Of a stretch of DNA of 60,000 bases, positions 33,405-46,800 are shown piece by piece (positions within the stretch are counted from its first letter, which is position 1; each line of letters begins with the position of its first letter). Under the pieces are notes generated by a model that did no database searches, was not told the origin of the DNA, and was given only the letters and a program-made list of their open reading frames with translations. The translations under genes were made by a program, and so were the position numbers. The stretch covers positions 1,015,001 through 1,075,000 of the forward strand of contig JAQGDQ010000014.1 in assembly GCA_030141605.1 (NCBI GenBank), in the 5' to 3' direction. Source of the DNA: Tubiluchus corallicola. Taxonomy: Eukaryota; Priapulida; Priapulimorpha; Priapulimorphida; Tubiluchidae.

Positions 33405-33888
33405 CAGCCCTGGATTAACCATTATGCAAAATAAGATCATGCTTAGGGATTCTGGGGAAGAGGGCTTCACAGAGTTTTTTGAAATCAAATAATTACCTAA
33501 AAGTAAAATATATCGGAATATGTGGAACATCTTCTCTGTTTGTTTACAATATGACGGTACGGATTGGCATTGAGCTTCTGGCTACTCAGCAGGCTAAGCG
33601 GCTCATTGCCTACATTCGATGACATCGATTATATAATATATTTTAAGCGTAGTAGTGCTTTTAAAAATGTGGTGATACTGAAAACAGGATAACGTTGTTT
33701 TTGACTGTATGTATTTTAGCACATGGTGGTGAAGATGACTACGTGACTGTTATAAATAAATCTTACTGCAAGTTTTTTTCACTTCGAAAGATAGAATTTC
33801 ATTTTACATTTTATTCTGAATTACACATATATGGGGCACCGCAATAATACCAGTGCTTAGGGCCTCTTGAGATCTCAATCCGATCCTG
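33405..33888. mobile_element. Possible degenerate hAT-type MITE
   Basis: Starts CAGCCCTGGATTA and ends AATCCGATCCTG, weakly inverted. Both ends carry a nearby gcttaggg or its continuation as in other hAT-type MITEs here. No target duplication is visible (cacatatg versus attatgtg), so this is uncertain. Confidence 0.35.
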
Positions 33889-34024
33889 ATTATGTGGGAA
33901 TAGTTAGAAATACGTCGTCTCTTATACAATCACATTTCTATAGTCGAAGATTACGAGAAGCAGTTCCCCCTTTGTTCATAATAGGCTACACGTATTCACA
34001 CATCTACCAGTTACTGTAGTTTCT

Positions 34025-34237
34025 AAGCTTGCCATTTATGCTGATTCTGCTACTCCAGGTAGTAGTTTCCACAATGCCATTGGTGGAACTGCACGACTGG
34101 ATAACAAGTCCATTAGAAACAACTTACTTGCCTGGAAGGGATTATGAATTGGCTCTGAACTGAAGCCAAATTTAGTTGCCACGTTTAATGCTAAGAAAAC
34201 GGAGCTTGATCACAGGAATGGCTCAGAATACATCTAA
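34025..34237 (+). pseudogene. Relic of a LINE reverse transcriptase
   Basis: The plus frame reads KLAIYADSATPGSS, later WKG and then LVATFNAKKTEL. This is the layout around the catalytic YADD box and the following W..WL..FN..KT block of many LINEs, with YADD decayed to YADS. One internal TGA (34145-34147) and a stop after SEYI. A different family from the LINE in intron 3. Confidence 0.55.
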
Positions 34238-34697
34238 AAAGTGGAGCGCCTGTATTTTGTTCAGAAAATGTCTAATTCCTGATGCGATACTGCAGGTACA
34301 TCTGGGGCTGTAACCTTAACCTAACTGACGAATTCTCAATCTGACTCGAAATCAATCAATAATCTGTTGTTCATCGAAGAGCTGCGGCTAGAATAAAGAT
34401 CAAAATATAGTAAACTGTTGTCTAAAAATCATTCTGTTTCCTTTAAGTATCATGTATTGCTCCTTTGGAAAGTGTTCTCCGAATCCGTGTTTTCCGGTTC
34501 TTAAATACCGGTAGTTTGCTCATTGTTCTTGTCTGGCTTGCGACTTTTTTGTCTGCTTGCTTGCCACTGTCCTAGACATACCTCTGAATGACCGTTGACC
34601 TTGACCATCACCTCGTCCTAGAGTTGCCTCATACCAAAGGTCCTCTGTGAGTTTCGTGACCCTAGCCTTGTGCGTGAGCAGAAACAAAAAGGGGGGA

Positions 34698-34765
34698 ACA
34701 ACAATAATAATAATAATAACGATAATAATAATAATAACAACAACAACAACAACAATAATAATAAT
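34698..34765. repeat. (AAT/AAC)n microsatellite
   Basis: Runs of AATAAT and AACAAC. The poly-leucine ORF on the minus strand is an artefact. Confidence 0.95.
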
Positions 34766-35481
34766 AGCCGGGGGTACATCAAGAAGATTCTGCTGTATTT
34801 CGTGAGATTGAGTGACAAATTCAGAAACTAGAGATCAAAATATGAAGTTTTGAAAGTGAACAGCGTTTGCGACCACTTCTGAAATCAATCAACACATTTT
34901 TGCTGCCCAGTGCTGATGTTTTTTCTTCACGCCCTTTCGAGGTAATAGGAAATTGTAAATTTTGTTTTATTTATCGTTTATTCGTATATGTTCATTATTC
35001 GTATAATTTTTACACTGTATTTAGATTTCGTGTCTTTTAATTCATTGGTGCTTCAATTCATTCACTTTTTATTCACTTTTTGTTCTCGAGGCTGTTACGA
35101 GTTTAAATTTTGCACAGACTATGTTTCCACATGAGCTTAGACACAGTGGTAAAAAGCCCAAAGATAAGAGTCGTTACTGTGAGTTAATGTTTTTTCTTCT
35201 CCACTTCATATCGAGATAGGTAATGTGCAGCCCAATAACACATCTATATGGAATCATCCAATTATGAATAAAGATTTACTCGGATGAGCCCATAAGTCTT
35301 CATAAAGCTTATACAATTACCTACTGGCTAGTTTGGGTGGGTCCAATGTTTGCGGTGTCTATTTGTCTTTTTATAAATTAATAATGCAAAAATACATGCA
35401 ACCTTTTCAAGCTCCAGAGCGACAGTTGCGAAAATGAGATTGCATGTTGCATGAAGTCGCATGAAACTGCGCACAGGACTA

Positions 35482-35663
35482 TACCTGTAAGATTGCATGT
35501 CTGCGCGCCCGACTTTGGTGTACCTGTAAGACTGCATGTCTGCGCGCCCGACGTTGGTATACCTGTAAGAATGCATGTCTGCACATCCGATTTTGGTGTA
35601 CCTGTAAAATTGCATGTCTGTGCACCCGATTTTGGTACGCCAGTAAAATTGTTTGTTTGCGCC
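35482..35663. repeat. 39-bp minisatellite, about 4.7 copies
   Basis: Units begin tacctgtaagattgcatgtc at 35482, 35521, 35560, 35599 and (decayed) 35638. 39 is a multiple of three, so frames stay open on both strands; the plus frame repeats PVRLHVCAPDFGV. There is no start context or homology to support a protein. Confidence 0.9.
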
Positions 35664-37726
35664 GGGCCTTACGAGATTTTCTTCTTGCTAATTAATTGAA
35701 TCAAAGTTTTGGAAAGCCTTGGAAGTTCAGCAAAGATTTGCTGAAAAACGTTTGAACATCTGTCGATGTTTTACAAATCACTGAAAGATGTACAAGCATA
35801 CCGAACATAGTAACCTTATCCAAGGTGTAGATTTCAGAAAAATATGCCCCAGCCGCGGAAACTACAAATTGAGCATTTTCAGAGCATAATAGTTAGAAGA
35901 TCCAGCAAAGAGATATGTGTTATAAAATTGTTATAAGCAGATAACACATGAACTTAAATGAACACAAATTTTTAAGGTTTAAGCGCTATGAGCTTAAACT
36001 GGCCCTGAAAATGCAGCTAGACGCTAATCAACGGGACAGAGAGTGAGAGAATAAAAGAGGTGCAAGAAGTAGAAAAAGAGGGGGAAGAGTATCGAATTCG
36101 GTTCATGCACCATACCTGAAAATAATTATGATACACTGTAATCGATAACTATAATATAAAAGTTACTTAATTAGAATAAGTATGAACAGAATGTGCAGGA
36201 AAGCCTCCTGTTATTCTGATGGTGGAAACTCTCTTAAATAACGCTCTTTATGGACGTTAAATTTTCTTGTACAAAACAGTGTTGTTATGGATATGTGCAA
36301 TAAAACAAGAAATTTCTATACCTACACATTTATGAGCTTAGCTCGTAAAAAGCCTTTCACAAGCGTGAGAATCCGGTTTTACGCAGGCGCGATACCAATA
36401 TACACCAAAATCCTGATATAAACAAAATATAGCTAAAAGTGTGTAATAACTAACTGAAAGACAAGCTTCAAATTTCTCTTGTTAATCCGGAAAAATTGTC
36501 TAACGCGTGCGTTCTTACTCTTCTACTTATTGCTAAAAATGTCGTCAATTATTATCAACTTATCACTACTGGTTTTGATATAATCCGACATCTCTCAGAA
36601 TAAACTCCAACAATAGGCAGGTTAAATTACTGAAACCACGAGGACTTCTAATCACATCATTGAGTTCTGAGTGACATGAGATGGGGCATCGTTTTCTGGA
36701 GTGTTTATTCAATCTTTTGCCGTAAGTTTTGGCAATTCAAACTTAAAATATATGATGACAATACACGTTTTTGTGTCTGCTAATATCTGAAATAAAACTA
36801 GTTTGTACATCACGCTGTGTAGTCTTAGCTAGGGGCAATGACGTCAGTGTTTTTTATAGTTCCTGTTATATATGTCAGCTATGCCCCAGGTTAGTTTCCA
36901 AAATATCAGCCTGCCTAGAATAACCAAGTACCTACAGTGATTGTTTTACTTTGCGCACCTGCAAGTTGCAACAGAATACTTATGGGTATGGCAATCCTTG
37001 ATCATTGATTAACAACCTTCCTTTTATTGTTGACACGCGGTAGCTCATTATTTGAACACACATAGTACAGATTCTCGTGGGAATGTCAGGGGTGCCACAT
37101 AATTGCATGTTTCGAAGCCTGAAAACAGTCGATAAAGACGTATCGTGCGGCGAGTCCTTCAAGGTCTTGTTGGTTTTGGACGGAATCTAAACCCGTGCTT
37201 ACAACTAAAATGATTAAGTAAAATAAACACATTTACTTTAGATACATTCGAGTTTATTAAAATTTACGGCACGATCTAACGTTTCGTGTCAAAAGACGGT
37301 CCACGGAATTATTACAGGTGAAAAGTGGTGTTTCACAGGGAGATCACAGGGATTAGTGGAAAAGGCGAAATTCAGCATAATACACACGACGAAAGCTTCT
37401 CTCATTAACACAGAAATATATTATTATATTTCTAGCTTAGTTAAAAAGATTTATTATGGCAATTTTGGCTAAATTTCAAATGTTTACTAATAATTGCTGC
37501 ATTTGTTTTGCGTTTACATAACCATCTCTCTTAAACCGTTGTAACGTAAGATAAAGTAATGTTGTGACTTCAATTTCTGCTCCTAAATGTTTTTTAAAAC
37601 AGTTTGTTATATTGTTCAGTTATGAATCGAATAATTTTCACGAAATCTCGGAATTACGTGAACCCGTCCGTGTAAGGTTAGACAGTGCAGGTTACACGGA
37701 TGTAAGGATACATTTTCATTCGTTTG
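35664..37726. other. Intergenic DNA; nothing recognised
   Basis: Short chance ORFs only. Confidence 0.5.
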
Positions 37727-37734
37727 TCTGTAGC

Positions 37735-38119
37735 CAGGGCCGGATTATGATTTTGGGGCCTCTAGGCTAATAAAATTATGGGGCCCTGTCAGACGGAGCC
37801 ACCCTCTAATTTGCTCGCACTCGTTTCGAACATTTTTACTAGTGATATATTTTAGCAGCATTTGCACAGCTGGAGCCCCCATATTTCAAATAAAGGGTTT
37901 CGCAGTATCTCAAATAATGGGCCTAAAACAAGGGCCCTTAGTCTCAAATAAAAGGCCTCAAACAGGGATGCTTTACTTCAATTGAGGAGCCACTTTAAAT
38001 TGGATTTTCGGACTTCCTGGTCTCCTTTTTTTAAAGTCAGCAATGCAAAGTTTGCCCCCCCCCAGCTTGAGGGGCCCTAGGGTGCAGCCTATACTAGCCT
38101 ACAGGGTTATCCAGCCCTA
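37735..38119 (+). mobile_element. hAT-type MITE, 385 bp
   Basis: Ends CAGGGCCGGATTA and TTATCCAGCCCTA are imperfect terminal inverted repeats. The inside matches, in inverted orientation, the element at 53214-53541 (ggggcc…, tttgctcgcactcg, tttaaagtcagcaatgcaaa). The flanking 8-mers tctgtagc and cttttagc match at 5 of 8, a decayed target duplication. No coding capacity; it would be moved by a hAT transposase in trans. Confidence 0.75.
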
Positions 38120-39054
38120 CTTTTAGCCTATATGTGCATCACGATAGACAAATTGAATATGCAATCTTCGTACATCTTCGTACAGCTTGTTCGCTTCAGC
38201 GTCATTATATAAATACAGTTTTATGGCCTCAGTTTTCAACAGTGTGGATTTCTTATAAGATACTTAAGCGACACACATTAGGAATGTTTTTTCAACCTTG
38301 TTGAAACTGAAAACTTTATTATTACAAGTCGGGAGCTGACCAGCAACTGGAAACCACGTGTATTAAGTGCTTAAAGCCAAGCTCATAGAAGCTCTTGCTG
38401 AAGTCAAACTCATATGAATTTTGCGAGGAAAAAACTCTAGTAAAAATACTTTACTGTTACAAATCATTCCCGTTGAAAAATTACTTTAAAACTTGTTAAG
38501 AAGTGTGAATATGACCAACTCTAAGTTACTTTATATAAGAATTGTTGTTTGTTAAGCACTGACACCACGCAATTACACTTGAAACGAGCGAAATATCGTG
38601 GTGCGTGCGAAGATAATCCCATTTGAGTGACAAGACGTCGTTTATGGGACCGTTCTATCATTTTACGGGAAAAGACATTAGTTGTTATGGCCGCGTAAAA
38701 GCAGCGTGGTGTGCAAAGAAACCAGTATCTTGAAACTCTGCGACGTTAAGTTGTAAACAGATTTGCATCTTTTATTTCCTCAGTGGTTTCATGAAACATT
38801 GAGGCTGCTTTGCACGCTGCAATTAGGTAATAGTTTTGGGCAAAATTTTTCGGAGTTTGCGGGAGCTTAGTGGGTGAGTAGCAATCTTGTGCTAAATAGA
38901 ACCAACGAGAGAATGATAGAGACAAGAAATGAAGCAATTAATTACTGTTGTTGTTCCGGTCTGATAATCGTTTTGGAATTCAAAAGATTTCGATGTACAA
39001 AACAAAAGAAAAACTATTAATTAGTAAATTAATATACGAACAAATAGCTGGCAA

Positions 39055-39210
39055 TGTTTCTGGTAAGTCACCGACCATGCAGGTCTGAATTCTCATCCCT
39101 ACAGAAGACGTAACCAATCCAGGCTTGATTTCTCCATTAGGTACAAACTTAGATAGTTAGAGCAAGTGGGAGTCATCGATTGGTCCCGGGTTCAAGGCCT
39201 GATGCATTCA
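39055..39210 (+). repeat. Possible tRNA-like SINE remains
   Basis: gaccatgcaggtctgaattc resembles the B-box region of the SINE at 40489, and at 39150-39200 tagagcaagtggg with cccgggttcaaggcc recalls tRNA A and B boxes. Decayed, with borders unclear. Confidence 0.35.
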
Positions 39211-40488
39211 AAGCTTTTTGATATCACTCTCAATATCACAAGAAATTTGCCTTAAAGGTGATTGTCTTTAACATATTCATTCATATTTCATACTCCTATT
39301 CATATTTACTAGTGCCAAAAATACATACAATACGAGAAAAAACAAGACATACATACAATTTAAATTTTGAAATATACTGAAAAAGCAGACAAGCAAAACA
39401 ATTAATGGTAAAATTACTGATAACATAAACGATAAGGTTTATTAATTATGGGTAATCACAGTTAAAACATTTCTATGAAACAAAAATTTGGTGCATTTTT
39501 TATAAATGTGCCGTCAGACCCAAGCAGAATTACATAAATACCATTATACACGTAATAAGAGCTGAGGCTTGGCACAATAAATCACACCTAAAGCGCAAAT
39601 TCACAAAGATTTATTTCAAATCATTTTACAGCTTTTGTGAGATTTTCCCGCACCAAGATACATCATTTAAAGAAAACGAAGCGATTTATATAAATTTAAA
39701 CTGATGTCGCGAGATTTCTTGCAAAAACCAGACCGTATGTGACGTCAGCTTGAGTCTAGAATGACACCTTTCATTTCCTGCAGGGTGAATAGCATTAAAT
39801 GAAGATCGCTAATTATAGTAATTACCACAGAGACCAATCCAAATAGCTGACATTCTACGAAAAGCAAAAGGTTTTACGTTTATTTTGTTTTGTTCTTTTC
39901 GTGATGTATTAAACAACTCCTACTGCTTAACAAAATAATGCTGAAGCTATTCCATTCTGTAAAACAATGCACAGAAAGTAATAGGCCTTACATTTATTCA
40001 CATACTGATGCGGAATTTCAAAAGAATTAAAATGTGGACGCTGCCCATTGAAACAAGTTTTATTAGCATTTGCATCACATAAATACCCTTGTTCTCAATT
40101 TTTTATCTAGCCCAATTATACACCATACTAGAAGCCCGGCTATCTTGCAGAATGCAAATACCAGCGTAGCCATGTATGTAAAACCGACTATAACGTAACC
40201 CACTTACTTCTCGTTGCAGAACAACGCCTTCTCGCCCGCAAAGATTTTTCTATTTTTTTTAACAACGCCTGCCTTACGGGCGCCGTAATTTTGCATCAAA
40301 ACAAACAATTTTTCGACAATCTATTGGCTGATGTACCACGACTGATTCACGAGTTGCTAAAGTATGCTTAGACAAAATGCAACTTAATGTGCTATACACA
40401 ATTTTCGCCTGTATCTGAAAACACCGGTATTTATAATTTAGGAGAAGACGCAGTTATCATCAGTGTTCTATCGAAAAAACGTCCTGGG

Positions 40489-40690
40489 TTGGGTGGCCGA
40501 ATAATTTAGATTTCGAACTGCAACCATGCAGTTCTGACTTCGAATTTAGTGACTACCAACGTCAGGCCACATACCCTACATATTATTCGTCGTTTGTGTG
40601 TTGCGTTCTTACCTGTTTAAGTGTATCGCTAAATAGCCATTACTGCTAATGTTGTCTGTTAAATGAGCGACGGTAAATAAATCTTGTCGT
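40489..40690 (+). repeat. tRNA-derived SINE, degenerate
   Basis: gggtggccgaataatttaga (A-box-like) followed by gaactgcaaccatgcagttc and acttcgaattt (B-box-like, 40537-40547) follows the order of a tRNA-type SINE head. The body may extend to about 40690, ending in taaataaatcttgtcg. Confidence 0.5.
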
Positions 40691-42368
40691 TGTCTTTCGT
40701 CTTTTGCTTTGTCGTTTTAACCACGTACTGCAGACTGTATGGGTTTAAAGGTCAGCAGCCGATCGAAAACGGTTTCTTGCATTTATCTTTGCATTTCAAT
40801 GATAAATTCAAAACTGAAGCTCAGTTTATTCTACGGATGATGACTTCAATAATAAGTTTGCAGCTCCTTAACGCGAGGCAGTTCATAACCATCTCCGTCA
40901 TAATGCTGACAAATGTATTAAGTTTTCATTTACAGGGTATTAGAGGGAAGACTAAGGAGAGAAGCTTGTACGCTCTTGAAACAAGCTAATTAAGTTAAAA
41001 TGGATAAAATGTACTCGTGTTTGTTGCAAGCATAAGGTTGATAATCGGTAATCAGTACTAATTAAATATAGCCATTTAACAGCTTTCCGTAGGCATTAAA
41101 GAGGATGTTGTAAATCAAGTAATTACTGTGGGCAATTATGCAGATAATGGAGACTTTGTGGGAAGCCATATTGTGTGAACTCAATTGTTACTTAGACTAA
41201 TTATTATAGCGCGTCTGTCTAAGCCTGTTATTACAGATATCGGTGGCTTCTTTCTGAGAAGTAAAAAATCATAATAACTGCGACTATAATACATGCTATT
41301 AAAATTTAAACTAGAAAACTTTCCAAAATAGATATACAGAAATTTCAAAAACACTGATTAGGCATTTAAGTTTACTTAAGAAACGCAAACTAAAGCGCGA
41401 CAATTTTGATCAAATAGGCAAAAGACAAGAATAATACGGCAATGACTTATAAAGTGAATAAAATACTGATCAACCATGTTATATTATAGCCTGATATAAC
41501 GTAAAAGATGAAATATCAACAGCGTGCTTATAATCGTGCTATCATTGAGCTTTCTCTTGCAGTGCAACTGACGTGTCAGTTGAATCTGGGAGTTCCTTAT
41601 AGAAGCAGCCTTGTGCGCAATGTGCATGTACTAGGATGTTTTTGTACCTACAGCAAAATTAATACGATTACACATTGTAGAAGATAGACTGACAAAGTAG
41701 CTAAGAAAGAGCCTCCCAAAATAGACACTGTTAAACCGTTTCAGCAAATGTCAACAAAATATGATCAGTTTTAAATTACCTTAGTCTTATAGTTGTCAGT
41801 CTTCGCATTTTTGCCAAATTGGAATGCATTCCTACAGCTATAAGATTATTAAAACAGAGGCGATTTTTATTGAATTTCACACAGTGTAATTGTGATTTTC
41901 GGTGCACTTATTCTGATTTCACTCAATTCTCATCCCACTATAATAAAAAGGTTGGTGAAAGAGCAGTGAAGCATCAACTATGTTTCTTCTCACCAGTATC
42001 AAATAGCGAAAAGGCAAGTTATGTCTGCCCTCTGTTTACTTGAGTATTCCGCAAAGTGAAGAAAGTAATGCGCTCTCCGGGGAGGAAAGAGCAACTTTAA
42101 CTAACTAAGTGTGAAAAATTAGTTTTCTCGCTATCTCGGATTGTAATAGAAATTGATCCTCAGTTTGTTTGATAAGTTGACCGGTGGCAGTGAATAGTAG
42201 CACATATGAATTCAGAGTTTAACAGCAGTGCTACATTGAGGATTGTGACTTGTGAGTGTACGGGGGATAGCTTTGTGTATGGCCAATTAAAGAACGGCAG
42301 TGACTACATCTATTGTATATCACGCAAGTACAGCCACTGCAGCATAAGGTAGACGGCTGTTGTTTAAA

Positions 42369-42578
42369 GGACTACCGGACAAAAGATCTCCCCAGACAAA
42401 GGACCATCAGTCAAAGGACCACCGGACAAAGGATCACCCCGGACGAAGGACCACCGGACAAAGCGGTCAGAGGGCCACCAGTTAGGTGGGTGGACAAAGG
42501 ACACCAGTGGATGTGCTGACATCAGCTTTAGTGAAATTGCAACTTTGACTTTTCATGTGAATCTTTGTCCGGTGGTCC
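42369..42578. repeat. GGACCACCGGACAAA repeat with inverted copy
   Basis: Degenerate 15-16-base units from 42369 to about 42510; exact GGACCACCGGACAAAG occurs at 42416-42431 and 42448-42463. Its exact reverse complement stands at 42563-42578, so the region can fold back. Confidence 0.8.
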
Positions 42579-43684
42579 GTTGACAGTCCCACAAGATAGA
42601 CAACTAGACATCGTGCTTGGCCGACACAGTGAGAGTGTTGGACAGAACAGAGGGCTAATTTAGGTGGTAATTTGGGCTACTTATTATGTAGAGTCCTCTA
42701 GGGATTTCGGTTATATCGAAAACTAAAAAGCTTTGCTACTTTTTGTTTCATTACAGTGGGCTACTAATCGTATCAAATCGAATTATAAAAGTACGACGTA
42801 AGACGCGGGAATGATTTTAAGAGCTGAAATGGTTCACAAAAAATCCACAATAATGAAATTCAAAAGAACTAGCAAAGACGGTTTCAGTAAGCAACATCAC
42901 CCGCTGTCTTCACGTGGAAAGAAAAGAATTAAAATTACTAAAACAGTTTTCAATCTTGTAATTAAAAAAAGTATCACTTAAGTAAGGGCAGAAAAACTGA
43001 AAAGAAAATACGTAAAATACCACCACAACACTTAATCTGGTTAAACACAGCAGAGAAATGCAATAGTCATGCAGCTTTTGTACATTCTAAAATTTCGTAC
43101 GTTTACGACTAGTAGGAACAAAGCCGTGAAGTTTACAGGCGCCAAGTGGCACGTCAAAGAAAATATATTACATGTAAGACCCTATAGGTGACACTGCAGC
43201 TGCAGTGATGTCATAGTTTGGCAGCAACGATGCAACAAATTGACTACCACAAAAAACTCAAGAAACATGGCACCAAGGAGTTATAGAATGACAAGAAAAG
43301 GCTGCGAGCTATAATACTGTACACGTACAAAGCAAACGGATACAGTTCAAAACGAGTTTTCTTAATGAAATCTTAAAAAAGCAAAAGCTTATTGTCAACG
43401 TAAGAATGCTTTAGCTGCTAGCCCTCGTTGCCCTGAAGGTATACTCAGTTACACTGAGGTTTATTACTTAGTGTTCAATGACTGTTCACATATGAATTAT
43501 GTGAATTGCAGCTATAAAAACACGCGTTTATATATATATTTATTTATTACATCACCTGAATACAATGACTGTGCATACGTGGACATTTTATATATTGATA
43601 ATGATGATGACGGTGGCGGCAACAGCATCAGTAATGATAACGGCTACTGCGATCAATTCTCAATATTGACCATAGACTACGACA

Positions 43685-43886
43685 TCATAGCTGTATAAGC
43701 CGATAAAAGTCGGAAGAACTGTGGAAATGATCCATAAATTTTAACTGTGCTACGGGAGCGGGTAAATAATGATCTACTGGCTCTCTAGGCATCAGAATAA
43801 GATCTTGTTTCCAGGGACCGCACATGCTAACAGCGGTCGGATGCAACCGATTCCTATAAACCATTTTTCCATTCGGCAACAATGTT
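43685..43886 (-). CDS. Possible terminal exon of an unidentified gene
   Basis: After a good acceptor (tatatcttatag) the minus strand stays open for 66 codons to a TGA. It begins TLLPNGKMVYRNRLHPTAVS and contains PWKQDLILMPREPVDHYLP. The amino-acid mix, rich in proline, histidine and charged residues, is unlike the chance ORFs around it. There is no ATG at the start, as expected for an internal or last exon in phase 2. I do not recognise the family and found no partner exon upstream. It could also be chance. Confidence 0.35.
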
Positions 43887-46800
43887 CTATAAGATATACA
43901 TAGACTTAGAACAATGCTACAATAAATAAATTGCCTTGGCTGGTTTTAATCATCAAATTTCTGTATTTACTCACAGCTAAATTCTAAAGCAATGCGAGCA
44001 CACGGGGCGGATAGGCAAATAACTGGGGCGTCCTCCAAAGCGACATTTGGTGTTGGAGAAATTAAGACGGTTCTTATGAGTTTTCAGCGTTATGAAGACA
44101 GTTAGCCCAGCTGGGTAAAAAATCAACGCTTGCGAAAATTCACGTCTGCATTTGCAAATAGAACCGAATAGAAATCTGTTTTATTTGAATACGTAGAAAC
44201 ATTTTGACTGGTCATTAATTAAATTATTGGGCCACTGAATATCAAAACAAAGGTTTAGATTAAGTAATATTGAACAAGTAATTTAAAACATTTAATTAGC
44301 CCTGTTCAGATGGTGCTGTACATGTATCACTTTATGGTATAGCACACAAGGATACCAAATACACAGTTATACATGTAATATACATCATTATCAAAACATA
44401 ATATATACAAGTGTTCTGAAAATTCTGCTAGACGTTGTCCACCTGGCAGTATTATGTCAATGGTTCCACATTTGCACATTGGAGTATTCTCTGTTGCATT
44501 GTAACCTCAAAGAGTTACTCTCAGGCACTGACCAATGTCCAGTTGCTTTTGTACACTTTCATTCTCATTACCCATTTGTACTTTCTGTCTGTCTGTACAG
44601 TATCAGTGCTTCCCCTTCATTTATTTTCAACTTGGTTTTTTCTCCGCTCTGCTCTGTGAGCCCAGTTCAGATGTCCGTGTAATCATATCAGGTTTAGCAA
44701 CTGAGCCGAGATAACCTCGTTTCTGTCTGCAGCGAGTAAAACAGAACTGGCTTCTGAACAGCATAGCCAGGAGTGTAAGATAAGTTACATCTAATTACGA
44801 GAAATTTATACCTCGCCAACAGGCCGATTAGAGCTCGTGCCGAAAGGAAATTAACCCTATAAAATCCAACTATACAGATAGATAGCTACAGACAGCTGAT
44901 AAAGCATGACATTCTAAATTTGGTGTCGTTGATTTGACAATGATGAGCTGAGAGACAATTTTATACCTGACGTATATCTGACAATCCCTCACGAACCATT
45001 AGATTCTGCAATAAAACTTGCTAAAACTTTCCATTGCATTAGCTCTCTGAATTAAAAGCTCCTCCAAGAACCCGGAGTTAAAACATAAACCAGCCGCACA
45101 ATGGAAAGTATCGTCTTCAAGGCCTCGTAATGCGTGTACAGTGTACACTTATAATAGTTCACAAAAAGTTGGCATTATCTCTAATGCAACCATATAAAAT
45201 AAACGCACGGAGGTGTTGAAACAGATGCATCGTAACTTCAACTTTAAGTAAAATTAATGTTGTAAAATAACAAGAACCTACGTTATAGGATTGCAACAAT
45301 CAGTCTACCAAAATAATGGTAAGTATTATTCGGTCAGCGCAGGACTAAATACTAGTCTCAGGACTAAATTACACAGTCAGCACTAAAAAATTAAAATACA
45401 AGTACAAATTTCATAGCGTTGGAAGTATTAATGTAGCTGTGACACTTATACACGGTAGTTTATGTTGACATTTACATAATTACTTTCACCTCACAGAGCT
45501 GAAGGAAAATTAGAAATTTCATATTCTTATTTGGCAAACAATTTTCATGCGATACATATCCAATCATGAAAAACATACTGATCACAATGTAAAATTTGCT
45601 TTTAAAATATTTGACTTAATATTTAGCAGTAAGATGTAAAAGACAATTATAGGTTCACGGTGGTAGGTTGTCTCGTTCATGGGTTCATAGTGGTGCATTT
45701 TTGCTGTTTGTGCTTTTGAAACAGCAGCAAATTTGCTCCGTTGTATATAGAGTTTTCAAAACGCTTGAATTAAAGTGTATTGGCATACAATGATTTTAAA
45801 TTTTTCCCCGTAAGAGCCTGAATTCCATCTTACAGGGTCGCAAATTCTATAAAAAATCTCCAGACAAAGTAGGTCACCATATACCTACCTATTATGAAAT
45901 ATTAGGCGATTGCAAACATTTACAAGATATGTACAATTTCTTTTACGCACAGACTCATTTGTAGTGAAGAATTTTGTTTTCGTGAAGCCAAGACAATATA
46001 TAGTGCTTGAAGCCACTAGACATTCATTATGTATGATACTGTGCGTAAATGTTGTTAACCTTTCCTGTTGGAGAGAGACACCTGACTATACGTGACGTAG
46101 GACTCTCTTCGTCAAAAAAGCGAAACATAAGGAAAAATCCCTACACTGAAAAAAAATCGCATAGGCCTGTTAATTGTGAATAGTAAACCTAATAAAGATG
46201 GGCTCATTTTCAGCACTTAAAGATATTACATTTTCGGAAATTTCTTCAATTTTTAACTAATGTAATCTAGTTCAAATAAATTTTTGGTCACCTTTCATTG
46301 AAAATGTTAAAACCAAAGATGAAAATTTTAGATTTGTTTCGTAACTGGAACATTCTGATGTTTAAGCAAGAACTAGCTATTAAAGGAGTAGTCGTATTTA
46401 AGGGTGTTCAAGTTTCGAGACGGGGTTGCGGTTTGGCTGCGGAGTAACGGTTCGGGATCAGGGTTCGCGACTCCGAACCTTTATACAAAATTATGAATAA
46501 ACTGAAATAAAAAAAATTACATATAAATTAGTTCAGTTAGCCTTTAATTGTAGGTGCATAGAATACCGGAGGAAAAAATGTAGTGTACACTCTGAGCAGG
46601 TTCAACCAACACGCACTGCCTGGCTAGCTGTAAATGCATTAATTACCAGTCATTCGTTAATTGAAAAGATAAAACAGTCATGACACGATCCATGGCACCT
46701 ATTTACGGTGAAGATTTTTAAATGAACCACTTATGTAACTTGACTGTAAATGTGTGTTGGAAAATAAATGACGTTAATAATAATAATATAAGTTGGGGCA

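Larger units (their letters stand above)
38120..43684. other. Gene-poor DNA with SINE remains and a short repeat
   Basis: Apart from the SINE-like pieces, the GGACCACCGGACAAA repeat and a palindrome listed separately, I see only chance ORFs of up to 101 codons (40684-40989, unrecognised and without splice or homology support). Confidence 0.45.
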
